Assembly: GCF_000208745.1 (NCBI RefSeq)
Contig: NC_030853.1
Span: 17,094,014 to 17,158,013, forward strand
DNA from: Theobroma cacao
Taxonomy: Eukaryota > Streptophyta > Magnoliopsida > Malvales > Malvaceae
Direction: 5' to 3'
DNA: 64,000 nucleotides
Shown: piece after piece, positions 45,240 to 56,547 of the stretch
Layout of the letters: each line of letters opens with the position of its first letter
Position numbering within the stretch: the first letter of the stretch is position 1
Notes under the pieces: model-generated
Told to the model about the DNA's origin: nothing
What the model saw: only the letters and a program-made list of their open reading frames with translations
The model's database searches: none
Position numbers and translations under genes: made by a program

Positions 45240-46442
45240 TGGCAGTTAAATTCTACCTACATAAGTATACATATCGAATAAACAGTAAATTAGTAAGCAG
45301 AGTACAAATCCCTCAGAGAATTGTCCTACAAATTTACTAAGTGTTAAAATTAAAATAATTTAGTTTTATTCAAATAATCAAAATTTGAATCACTAATTAA
45401 ACTAAAAATTAATTAAAAAAACTTAACTAATTAACACTAATTAAAAATCTAAGCAAAAATATAATTGAGAAAAAATAAAATCAAAAAAGCCTAAGATTAC
45501 AATATCCATCACACTTCATCTAAATCTTACCTCTTTTTCTTAACTTATTTCAATGGGATGAATTACTAACCTAGAGTCCTCAATTATTGATAATGCTCTC
45601 TCAAGTCTCTTTTAAAAATCTCTACTTTAACTAAAACACTATATTCTTATGTGAATTGAAACTAAAATAGACTCATTAAGTTCGGACTCTAATACTGACT
45701 ACATACGACATATATGTATATTCCTATCCTATACACAAATCAATTTATTCATTCAATCAAATAAATATGATCATATGCTATTCCAATTTTAGTCTACATT
45801 AAACTTCCTTTCCCAAGTTTGTTTAGGTTTCTAGATCAATTTAATTGGTGATCAAGCAATTAAAAGCATTAAGAGCCTGTTTGGCCTAGCTTTTTTCTAA
45901 CTTAAAAGCTATTATGAAGCTCTTATGAAAAATAATAGTTTTTAAAATTAAGCTAAAATTGTTTGGTAAATTTCTTTTTATAAGTTTTTCTTTATAAGTT
46001 ATAATTTTGATTAAAATTATCATAAAAGGTATTTTTTTAGAGGGTAATATTATAATTATTTTAAACAGATGAGGATATTTTTGGAACAAAAATAAAAATT
46101 CTCTTGTATTTTTAAAAGAAAAGAAGAAAAAGCTCCTCACAGGAGCTTTTCTTGAAGCTCCTCACAGGAGCTTTTCCTGAAGCTCTTTTTTTTAAAATTT
46201 TATTCTTTAAAAAAAAAAGCTACTTTTTTTTAAGAGCTTTTCAAAATTTATGTTAGGCTTGGCTTTTGCTTTTAAAAGGTAGATAAGCTGTAAAAAAGTT
46301 AAGCTAAACAAGTACTAAGAACAAATTGGAATAAACAATTCAATTATGCGAAAAGACTTAAAATTGGGAAAGGAAGTTTAATGTAGACTAAAATAATTCC
46401 CAAGCACTAAGATAAAAATAATTCTATTTTATAGAATTATCA
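45240..46442 (-). repeat. LTR of element Z
   Basis: On the minus strand it starts TGATAATTCTATAAAATAG and ends TTTAACTGCCA. It contains a ~440-bp MITE. Without it, the LTR would be about 765 bp. Confidence 0.75.
45876..46313. mobile_element. hAT-like MITE in the LTR of element Z
   Basis: Ends are inverted: CCTGTTTGGCCTAGCTTTTT on the left and, on the minus strand, ACTTGTTTAGCTTAACTTTTT on the right. Flanking octamers ATTAAGAG and ACTAAGAA agree at six of eight places, compatible with a decayed 8-bp duplication as made by hAT elements. The inside is AT-rich and holds a tandem duplication of an AGCTCCTCACAGGAGCTTTT-type hairpin (about 46130-46185). Confidence 0.7.
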
Positions 46443-47442
46443 GCATTGCGAGGCTTAAAGGCAAAAGACTTATAGGTGCGATTAAAATGTTATCAAGTCT
46501 CATCATCAACAGGATGCCTAAGCACTCAACCATCATTAGAATGGCGTGTGCCATGCCATGTCATGTGCTTTGCAATTTTGCCTGACATATATAGTCTCTA
46601 CAATCTCAATGTTAATGGAAAGTATCGCAACATCTTATAAGGAAAGTTTTTATCCCTTCTTCCCTTTGATTTATTCGGTTTATACCAAAGATGACCACAA
46701 TATGGACAATAAGACAACTCGAAATATTCGTTATAAAACAACATGCAATTATTCTTGCATGCATGAATTTTTTTATAGTCGAGCCCAAGTTATTTCAGGT
46801 GTGTCTTCATTCTAGAGAAGTTTATCAGTAATGATTCATTCAACGGTAATATCTCTTTCACTATATGCATTAAGTGATTAAAGCATGCCTCACTCTTGTT
46901 AAACTCTGACTTCAAATTTAGTAATTGAGACATATCTAACAATTTTGTGTGCTTATTGCAATTGACCCATAAAGTTGAATCGGCATTATTTAACAACGAA
47001 AAGAAAGATGCTACGTTTAGATTTAATCTTTAGGAAAGACCAGTTCATTTCAGGTCTCATCATTGAGCTAAAACTCTGGTCGTAAAGCATCCATAACCAT
47101 TTCAGCATATGGATTTCCTCTTCTAACTTCATGAACTCCTTCATTCTGTTTATCAACAAAATGTTCTGATAATTGTGCGGCATGGAATGATTCACCATGT
47201 GTATTCCATATTGTGCACGTACCGGTAAACCCTTCACGAAATAGGTGCTCCTAAATCTTATCAGCAACTAAGGACTTGCTATTCATACACTGAGAGCAAG
47301 GACATTTGATCTTATTCTTAGTCACATATCTTGGTTGACTGGATGCAAATGAAATAAATTTATCTACACTATTCACAAATTATGTCCTTAGACATCTACT
47401 TGAATCAGCTCGAGAATACATCCAACTTTGATCTCGTTCCAT
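46443..47442 (-). pseudogene. CACTA transposase N-terminus: Transpos_assoc domain and start of TNP2
   Basis: From ATG 47442 the minus strand reads RDQSWMYSRADSS, VDKFISFAS, KCPCSQCMNSKS, EHLFREGFTGTCTIW and HGESFHA, the transposase-associated domain (CPC-x2-C motif). Lower down come SYCPYCGHLWYK, KMLRYFPLTLRL, MSGKIAKHMTWH, VLRHPVDDET and SFAFKPRN, the opening of TNP2 (Transposase_21), where the sequence stops at element Z. The continuation is at 35771. Stops and frameshifts are present. Confidence 0.88.
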
Positions 47443-48509
47443 TATGAGAAAAATATTATAATGGACATACATATGATGCAGTCCGCTTGTAGGTGTTTAC
47501 ACTAATATCAATAAAAAAAACAACTTAAATGCTAGAATTAATTAATTGTTTAATTACTAAAACATTTTCCATAATTAATTTTAAATTGAAGCAATTTACG
47601 ATAGTGCATTTGGAATTGATTAATTATTAATACATTATTCTCCATACCTATTGATTAATTTTTTAATTAATTCCTTAAATACTTAATTACTAATGGATTT
47701 TTTTCATAAATAATATTACATTCTACTAAATTTACTAATAGATTTGGAATTGATTAGTTACTAATACATAAGTCTTCATAATTAGGTAAAAAATGTAATT
47801 AATTTCCAAAACCACTTAATTAATGTAAATAAATAATATATTACATAATATTACAAATTTAAATAATTGCTCAATTACTTATAACACATTACATACCTTA
47901 ATGAACTAAATTATTTAATTAACTAATTAAACACCTTAATTTATTTAAATATTTTTAAAATCAAATAATACTACTAACTTAGTTAATTGCTCAACTATTA
48001 AAACTTTTATTCATTTGATTAGTTAAATTATTTAATTATTTTAATAAAACATTAAATAATTTAAATACTTTTATATTTTACTAAATTTACCAATACATTT
48101 GGAATTGCTTAATTAGTAATACATGGTTCTACATAGTTAAGTAAATTATGTAATTAATTTCCTAAATTAACCCTTTAATTAATTTAAATAACTAAAATAT
48201 TATATAATATGACTAATTTAATTAATTGCGTAATTACTTATAACACATTGCATACCTTAATTAACTAAATTATTTAATTACCTCACTAAACACCTTAATT
48301 TATTTTAATATTATTTAAAATTAAACAATATTACTAATTTAGTTAATTGCTTAATTACTAAAATATTTTTTCATTTGATTAGTTAAATTATTTAATTATT
48401 TTAATAAAACCTTAATTAATTAAAATAAGTTCTTCATTCCTCATTTTACTAATACATTTGGAATTGATTAATTACTATCATTTGATTATATAAATTACTA
48501 ATTTAAGTA
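47443..48509 (-). repeat. AT-rich tandem repeat of ~357 bp in the CACTA 5' region
   Basis: The marker TTTGGAATTG occurs at 47609, 47743, 48098 and 48457. The segments 47743-48097 and 48098-48456 are two similar units (355 and 359 bp), with partial units on each side. Internal motifs such as TTAATTAACTAAATTATTTAATTA and TTGCTTAATTACT-like strings recur. Nothing coding is present. It is probably an intron or leader of the CACTA transposase gene, cut by the Tekay element. Confidence 0.7.
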
Positions 48510-51465
48510 TGTCACGACCCGGTACTCCCCTCGAGCCCGTGACAACCGCCGCGGTGTCCCGGTCGACACTTATTGCCCGGAATGTCAACCCGAAACCCCG
48601 CAAGGTTTTACTATCAGTTTCTCTATTCCCTTGTGAGCAACTATTATCAAATATCGTGTTCTAAAAGATTTTAAGCTGTTTCCAACTTTAAATAAATAAA
48701 ATATTAATTTTTCATCTCACAAGGGTATTTTGGTCATTTTTTTCAAAAATTTTGAAACTGGCTAAAACGTAATATACAAGTACAAAACACATAATTCATA
48801 TTCAAAATGAGTTTAAAAGTCTAAAATCTCCATTTAAAACGAAATTATGATTATTTGAATATAATAAGAAAATAAAAGAAATATTAAGTAAAATATTCTA
48901 TTTTCTTATAAAACAATATTTATAGAGTTATACGTGAATAATTTTTATAGCATAAAAGCTAAATAAATTTATACATACTTAAATACAGTAAGTCAAAATA
49001 TTTAATTTAATTTACAAAAACAAGAGTGCCTCCGAATAAACAAAAGTAAAGAGGACTATGAACCTACGGTTTGGAAAATGCAGATCCCACTGTAGTCCTC
49101 GATGAGATCAGCTATCTACAGTCTATACTGAACCTGAAATGGGTGAAAATGAGGGTGGTGAGATTATAAAATCCTAATGAGTAAACAGACATCATCATAA
49201 ACATCTAGAGTTAAGTACATGGAGACAATAAAGTAAATCATCATAAACTGGGTTATACAATTAGAACACATCTCGTTCAAAATACGTAAAAAGGCTTATG
49301 ACTCTCATAAAAATCTAGGCTTGTGCCATAAATCCATTCTCGGGGACACCTTGGCCGAGGCATCCTACCAAGACTGCTAAAGCTATTAAAATTCACATTT
49401 CACATAAATCATGTTTTTGTTTTGAAAACATAGTCGTTTCTTGGCGTTGGCTGAGTTTCCCTTCACGTGGTGGTTTGGCGTGAAGTGAACCCTAAGCTTT
49501 ACCCCAGGATATACCCTACGCGCCTCTCCGTTCAAGGTAAGAATATAATGGGATTTACCGTGCCCTTCTAAAAGGCTGGTCTACAGAAACCCCCTACTGC
49601 AGTGATTAATTAATATATAATCCACCATATAATAAAACTCAATAACATGATATGGCAATTTTGTAATTCGTAGTTTTTCAAGGTAACCAAACAATTCGCA
49701 TTTCAATACAATTGCCAACTAGCCAATCATGCTCGATTTATCATAAGCCAGTTAATTTAAACAATCAAATTGCCACAATTAACAGTCTCCGTGTACTCTA
49801 TTTTTCAAAATCACTATTAATTTCAAAACAATTTATAATTTAATTTCATTGAAACTCATTTATTCATAAAACATGAAAATTTATCTTTTTAAATTCCTTT
49901 TTCCATAGAATTCATGAAAGCATCTAAAAACCACCCTAGATAATTAAAATGACAGTAAGTTTACTCACAATGTCTAGAATGCAGACTTTCGAAGCACTCT
50001 GTCTACTGGTCCTCGGATGCAATTTCCTTGCCTTTATCGGAGGACTCACCACCTTGACACAGTACAAAATCGAGAGTTTCACCAAGTTGGTACTAAATCA
50101 AAATTAAACTAATTTAGACTACCAATGCATGATATGGAATGCAAAAATGCACTGGTAACTATCTAAACCCGGTATTGGCCTAATTCGTCTTATCACCCGA
50201 TTAAATTCCTAACGGGTCCGTTTAAACTCCAATTTAATTCTTTTCAGTTTCTATACCTCAATTGCACCCAAATTAACTTAATGTCCCTCAGTGTGGTGCA
50301 AATTATCAGTCCCAACAGCAAATTACGAAAATACCCCTAGTGGGTAAAAATTCGTATTTTTGCTCCGAAAATTCCCATTATTTTTCTAGGCTCATAATTC
50401 ATCATTCCTTAACCAATTCTCCTAGAATAAAATCAAACTCATCCTCACTCACTACATGGTAAATTCAGCCATTAATGGTTGGGGGAGAAAATAAATTCTT
50501 TTCTTGTTGTTTTGTTTCTAAATATGCTAAACTAACTAAAAACACTAACATAAATTAAAATCAAATAAATCCAACAACTTTCTCTCTCCTAACCCATTTT
50601 TTCAGAATTGAATTCATCATGAAAACATGTAATTTAATCATGGAAAATAAAGAGAAATGCTTGGGAATAAGAAAACTCAAGCTTAATAGAAAAAATCTCA
50701 CCTTTTTCACTTAATTTCCTTGAAAATTCACACTTTTTCTTTGATTTTCTCTCTCTAGGGTTTTGTTTTTGTTTTCTCTCTCTTCTTGCTGGTTTGGCCG
50801 GCCATGGGGTGGAAGATGGGCTGATTTTGTGCCTTTTAAAAAGGAAAATAATAAATTAATAAAGGCATGACACATGGCATCATGTCATTGGCCCGTTTTT
50901 AAAATTTTAAAAATTTAAACATTTTATCTCCACCACATGTTTAGTCAAGGGTCAAAGATGAAGACAAAGGAAGACCATGTGCTGGAAAAAATATCCTGGT
51001 GGTGGAAAATTACAATTTTGCCCCTGAGGTGGCAAAATTACCATTTTACCCCTATACTCCAAATTATACCGAAATTAAAATTTTTCACTTCTAAACCTCA
51101 AATCATACTTCAATAAGTCAAATTATACTCTAATAAGTCAAATGGGGTCAAAAAAATCTTTTCTAAAATTCCCATTTTGTCCCCAGGTGGCAAATGACCA
51201 TTTTGCCCCTAGTTAGTGAAAATTCCGATTTGACTCCAAATTGATCCTCAAACTCCAAATTACCATTTTAAGTCATCCATGAACTGTGAAACTCTTAATC
51301 TCACCTTAAAATTCCTATTTGATCTAGTTCGAGGATTAAATAAACTTTGTTGTACCTCTAGGTACAATACCGACTTTTGTAAATTTTTCGGGACTCTCCT
51401 AGCATGCAATCATGCTATCATCACATGTATGTCATGAATAGTATTTTATAAGGTCGGGCTTTACA
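48510..51465 (-). repeat. 3' LTR of the Tekay element
   Basis: Read on the minus strand it starts TGTAAAGCCCGACC and ends CCGGGTCGTGACA. It is joined to the polypurine tract at 51466. By hand count it has the T or A state at about 30 of the 41 transition differences with the other LTR in its first 1.1 kb, so it looks the more decayed copy. Confidence 0.95.
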
Positions 51466-51483
51466 GAACTACCCCCCTTAAAA
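51466..51483 (-). promoter_or_regulatory. Polypurine tract of the Tekay element
   Basis: On the minus strand TTAAGGGGGGTAGTTC stands directly before the TGTAAAG start of the 3' LTR. Confidence 0.85.
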
Positions 51484-51504
51484 TAAAATTTTGACCTCAA
51501 AATT

Positions 51505-54500
51505 TCACTTACCTGATTCGAATAAAAGATGTGGATATTGGTTTCTCATCTGGCTCTCGACTTCCCACGTCATCTCCTCCATTCGAGCATTCTTCCACAA
51601 TACTTTCACCATTGGAATGCTCTTGTTCCTTAGCACTCGATCCTTTCGATCTAGAATACGTACAGGCTGCACCTCGAACTTCAAATCCTCATGCAACTCA
51701 ATGGGAGGTGTCTCTAAAATGTGAGAGGGATCGGGAACATACTTTTTCAACATCGAGACATGGAAGACATTATGAATTCGATCTAACTCTGGGGGTAATT
51801 CAAGTCTGTAAGCCACTGGCCCAATCCTTTCAATGATACGAAAAGGTCCAATGTATCTTGGATTGAGCTTTCCCCTCTTCGCGAATCGAATCACACCTTT
51901 CATCATCCAATAAATACCACAAATTATCACAATAGTATAATCAAATAAGATTTAATACTTGGAAATTTCAAATTATTACCTTTCCAAGGAGAAACCTTAA
52001 GAAAAACTTTATCGTCGACTTCAAACTCCAAATCTTTCCTTCGTTTATCCGAATAATTCTTCTGCCTATCTTGAGCTGTCTTTAATCGCTCTCGGATAAC
52101 TTTGACCTTATCGTTTGTCAAATCAATCAATTCCACATTCACCAATTTCCTCTCACCTACTTCATCCCAACAGAGCGGAGTTCGGCATTTCCTTCCATAC
52201 AAAGCCTCGTATGGTGCCATCCCAATACTAGACTGAAAACTGTTATTATAAGCAAACTCCACCAATGGCAAGTGTCTGTCCCAACTCCCGATAAAGTCAA
52301 TGACACAAGCCCGTAACATATCCTCCAAGGTCTGAATAGTTCTCTCAGATTGACCATCTGTCTGTGGATGAAAGGCAGTACTAAATCTCAATTTAGTTCC
52401 AAGAGCTTCCTGAAATTTCGGCCAAAATCGAGAAGTAAATCGAGGGTCTCGATCTGACACAATAGAAACTGGGACTCCGTGTAATCTCACAATCTCATCT
52501 ATATAAAGTCTTGCCAGCCTCTCAATAGAATACGTGCCATGGATAGCCAAGAAATGGGCGGACTTAGTCAATCTATCCACAATCACCCAAATAGCATCCT
52601 TCCCACTTTGGGTCCGCGGTAAACCTAATACAAAGTCCATAGTCACGTGTTCCCACTTCCATTCAGGAATCGGTAAAGGCTGAAGAGTACCTGATGGTTT
52701 TTGATGCTCTGCCTTGATCTGTTGGCATGTGAGACATTTCGCTACAAACTCTGCTATGTCTTGTTTCATACCCGGCCACCAATAACTTTTTTTAATAGTC
52801 CGATACATCTTGGTGCTTCTGGGATGTAAAGCGTAGGCAGAAGAATGAGCTTCCTCCAAAATAGCTCGTCTCAACTGATCATCCTTAGGGACACAAATTC
52901 GGTCTCTAAGCATCAAAGTACCATCATCACTGAGTCTAAACTCACTAGCTTCTCCATCTTGCAGCTTTTGAACTTCCTGCTTCAACCAATCATCAGATTT
53001 CTGCAATTTTCTAATCTAATTCAACAATGAAGGTCTCACGACGAAACTAGCAAGTAGGGTTCAATCCTTACCATTATTCAACTAGATCCCTAGAGATTTC
53101 ATCTCAAGTAACATCGGAAAATAAGAACTCTGAAATGTTGCTAACGATGATGAGGATTTACGACTTAAGGCATCAGCTACAACATTTGCTTTTCCCGAAT
53201 GATAATCAATCACTAAGTCATAATCTTTAATCAACTCCAACCATCATCTCTGTCTCAAGTTAAGCTCTTTCTGGGTGAGCAAATACTTCAAACTCTTATG
53301 ATCAGTAAAAATTCGGCAACGCTCACCATATAAATAATGTCTCCAAATCTTCAATGCAAAGACAACTGCTGCTAACTCCAAGTCGTGAGTAGGGTAATTC
53401 GTCTCGTGCTTCTTCAACTGCCGGGAAGCATAAGCTATTACCTTCTCGTCCTGCATCAACACACACCCTAATCCCAACTTAGATGCATCGCTATATACCA
53501 CAAATTCTTTTCCACTAACAGGAAGTGTTAAAATATGAGCGGAGGTTAACCGGTTCTTTAGCTCCTGAAATCGATTCTCACAAACATCATCCCACTCATA
53601 CTTAACTCCTTTACGAGTTAAACGAGTCAGAGGAGCTGCTATCAAAGAAAATCCCTGAACAAATCTCCGGTAATAACCGGCTAAGCCAAGGAAACTACGA
53701 ATCTCAGTTACCGTTCTCGGTTGCTCCCATTGCAAGATTGCCTCAATCTTCTTGGGATCGACATAAATTCCAGCTCCGGACACCACATGTCCCAAGAAAA
53801 CCACTTCCTTCAACCAGAATTCACATTTAGAGAACTTGGCATAGAGTTGTCTCTCGCGCAAAGTTTGCAACACAATGCGCAAATGGGCAGCATGTTCATC
53901 ATCATTCTTCGAATAAACCAGGATGTCATCGATGAATACTATCACAAACTTATCCAAGTATGGATGGAACACCCTGTTCATAAGATCCATAAAAACTGCC
54001 GGGGCATTAGTCAAACCAAACGGCATCACCAGAAACTCATAATGCCCATAACGCGTCCTGAAGGCAGTCTTAGGTACATCCTGCTCCTTAATCCTCAACT
54101 GATAGTACCCAGATCTCAAATCAATCTTAGAGAATACCATAGCACCTCGTAATTGATCAAAAAGATCATCTATCCGGGGTAAAGGGTATTTATTCTTGAT
54201 GGTCACTCGGTTCAGCTGACGGTAATCAATACACAATCGAAGAGTGCCATCCTTCTTCTTTACAAATAGGACTGGTGCTCCCCAAGGAGAAATGCTAGGG
54301 CGAATGAAACCTTTATCCACCAAATCTTGCAACTGGACTTTCAGTTCCTTCAACTCTGCTGGAGCCATTCTATATGGAGGAATAGAAATAGGTGCGGTAC
54401 CCGGAAGTAAATCAATAGGGAACTCAAGCTCTCGATCAGGAGGTAGTCCCGGTAAATCATCAGGAAATACATCAGGAAACTCACTTACTATTGGGACATC

Positions 54501-56360
54501 CTCTAACTTAGGTTCCCCCTTTGAAGTATCGATCACGTATGCCAAATAAGCCGGATACCCTTTTTGCACTAATTTTGAAGCTTTGATGGCTGAGATTACA
54601 CAAGATGGTAATACTCGACGTTCCCCTACAAACACAATCTCTGCTCCCTCCGAATTCCGAAGAACAACTTCTTTTCGGAAACAATCCACGTTCGCCCGAT
54701 GTGCAGTTAACCAGTCCATACCCAATATTAAATCAAAATCCAAGATCTCTAAAGGAATTAAGTCACCCCTAAATTCTTTCTCACCTACCCTTACCCCACA
54801 GTCTCTATAACAAGTATTTCTAATCAACTGTTCTCCTAGAGGGGTATGCACTACAATTTCTCCCTCTAATGGTGACAGGTTTCTATCAGCAATTGATGCA
54901 AATGTCGTACTCACATAAGATCTATCTGAGCCAGAATCTATCAAAACATAAGCATCTTTATCAAATAAAGACATAGTACCTATCACTGCTTCAGGTCGGA
55001 CCCGTGCCTCATCTTTTGTTACAGCAAAAACTCTTGTCCCGGTACGAGTCTGCAGTCTCAAAGGTGGATGTGTCGGGGTATTACTCTCCACACCGGACTG
55101 TATGGCTACTCCTTGTCTCGGTGGTAACCTAAAAGAATATTTCCTCTGCATATCAGTGCGAGCTGGTGGAGATGATGCAACTACCGTGGCTCGTCCTAAC
55201 CGTGGGTAATTACTCCTAATATGACCCGTCTGTCCACATTGGAAACATCTTGTTGGCCCTCTACATAGCCCACTATGATAATTTCCACAATTTCTACATC
55301 TGTCAGAACCTTTGGAACTCTTCCCAGAACCAGCCATAGCAGATCTGCTAAACCTCGAAGGTCTCTGCTGTGATGGTGAAAATGGAGGTCGAGGAGATGT
55401 CACGGAAATAGAAGTAGTGCTCCCTAAAGTCGCTGAGTCCTTGCCCCTTTTTACTGGCTGACTAGAAGACATACCAGGATTTCTCCTTTTTGCAAACTCA
55501 GTCCGAATCCTCCTATTCTCAGTCGCGAGCTTCGCAGCCTGTAAAGCCATTTGTACCACCTCCTTATGTGGCTCCCTACCAGTCACTGTCATTCGCTCTC
55601 TAATCTCATTACGGAGCCCTTCCTCGAAATAGTTGGCCTGATCCTACTTAGATTTCACCAGATCTGACACATATAACATCAACTCGTTAAAACGAGTCTC
55701 GTACTCCTCTACAGTTAGATTTCCCTGTTTTAAACTCAGAAATTCTCTCTTCTTTTCTTTCTGATGGAAAGAAGTGAAATACTGACCATCGAATTCCCTG
55801 AGAAAATCGGACCATGTCTGAGGAGTAGTGGAACGGGACTTCACCGAATTCCACCAAGTACAAGCCCTCTTCTCTAATAATCTCGTAGCCACCATCAGCT
55901 TCATGTCGTCGTCTAATCCTATATCAGAGAGAATCTCTGAAACTTGATTAATCTAGTCCTTTGCCACAGTGGCATCCAACTCACCCGTGAAAGATACACA
56001 ACCCAATTGCCTAGCCTCCTTCAGCTTCTTCGAAATAAATACATCCTGTACTGGTGGTGGAACTAAAGGAGTAGCTGGAGGCACTATAGGTGGAACTTGA
56101 CCAGTCTGAGCTTGACCAGCCATTGCGGCAAAAAAAGCTGCCAATGCTTGTGCTGCCTCAGTAGACATGGCGGGAATACCCGTAGGTGGCTGAGGAGATG
56201 GAGGATGTGGAGGACTATCGACCTGCTCAGTAGCAGGTGCTGCCCGAATGGTAGATGCAGCTGATTCCTCCTTTACTGTATCTGACAGATGACGTTAGGA
56301 ACAACCTCTTCCCCTCCCAACCGATCTACTGAGAGGTGGGCGTCCGCGTCGAGGAGGCAT
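51505..56360 (-). pseudogene. Tekay element gag-pol
   Basis: Minus strand from ATG 56360 (MPPRRGRPPLSRSVGRG). Order: gag (TWWNSVKSRS, FLREFDGQYFTS), zinc knuckle ([15 protein letters not shown], where the last Cys is Tyr), protease ([12 protein letters not shown]), RT ([29 protein letters not shown], catalytic FIDD at about 53927), RNase H ([35 protein letters not shown]), integrase (zinc site H...H...CLTC, MDFVLGLP, VSDRDPRF, Glu in SERTIQTLEDML), GPF motif ([20 protein letters not shown]) and chromodomain ([14 protein letters not shown]...[14 protein letters not shown]). A single frame runs from 56360 to the insertion at 51979, broken by stops near 56300, 55953, 55644, 53244 and three between 53130 and 53010. 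Downstream of an 83-nt insertion the frame is resumed. The end is at 51505. Most stops are one C-to-T or G-to-A change from a sense codon. Confidence 0.95.
51897..51979 (-). other. 83-nt GT...AG insertion between integrase and GPF/chromodomain (possible intron)
   Basis: The coding sequence reads SPWK-G...VIRF in relatives; here the Gly codon is split. On the minus strand the exon ends TGGAAAG, the insertion starts GTAATAATTTG and ends GATGATGAAAG, and coding resumes GTGTGATTCG. The insertion is very AT-rich, 83 nt long (not a multiple of three), in size range for a short plant intron. AAAGGT is present at both borders, so it could also be a small insertion with a 6-bp duplication. Unspliced reading ends after about 14 residues and loses the chromodomain. 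Confidence 0.6.
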
Positions 56361-56528
56361 TGTAATCTATAAAAAAAATACGAGCAAGTTTAGGTAACCT
56401 TAGGCTCTATATGCAGATGCATGCATTATATTCAACTTAACCTAACTTAACTTAATCCGGGGCCACACTGATATTGTAAATTTTTAAAACAACTTTAAAA
56501 CCAAAAACTATGATCTTTAAAACCAAAA

Positions 56529-56540
56529 GCTCTGATACCA
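56529..56540 (-). promoter_or_regulatory. Primer binding site of the Tekay element
   Basis: On the minus strand TGGTATCAGAGC, seven bases after the 5' LTR end. It is a perfect match to the complement of the 3' end of plant initiator tRNA-Met. Confidence 0.9.
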
Positions 56541-56547
56541 ATCGAAT

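Larger units (their letters stand above)
43704..46442 (-). mobile_element. Athila/Tat-like element Z: LTR, primer site and gag, inverted and truncated
   Basis: On the minus strand: an LTR (46442 to 45240), a primer binding site (45233 to 45217) and gag (44993 to about 43715). The rest is missing at the junction with element Y. The right edge, 46443, lies inside the CACTA transposase gene, just after FAFKPRN. Confidence 0.8.

Noticed and set aside
50640..50880. Short ORF with a hydrophobic tail inside the Tekay LTR (also at 58657-58896)
   Set aside because: It lies in LTR sequence on the strand opposite to the element, is open in full in only one of the two LTR copies because of a one-base difference, and has no family match that I know.
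53721..54810. Plus-strand ORFs of 75-143 codons
   Set aside because: They are antisense of the Tekay RT and protease.
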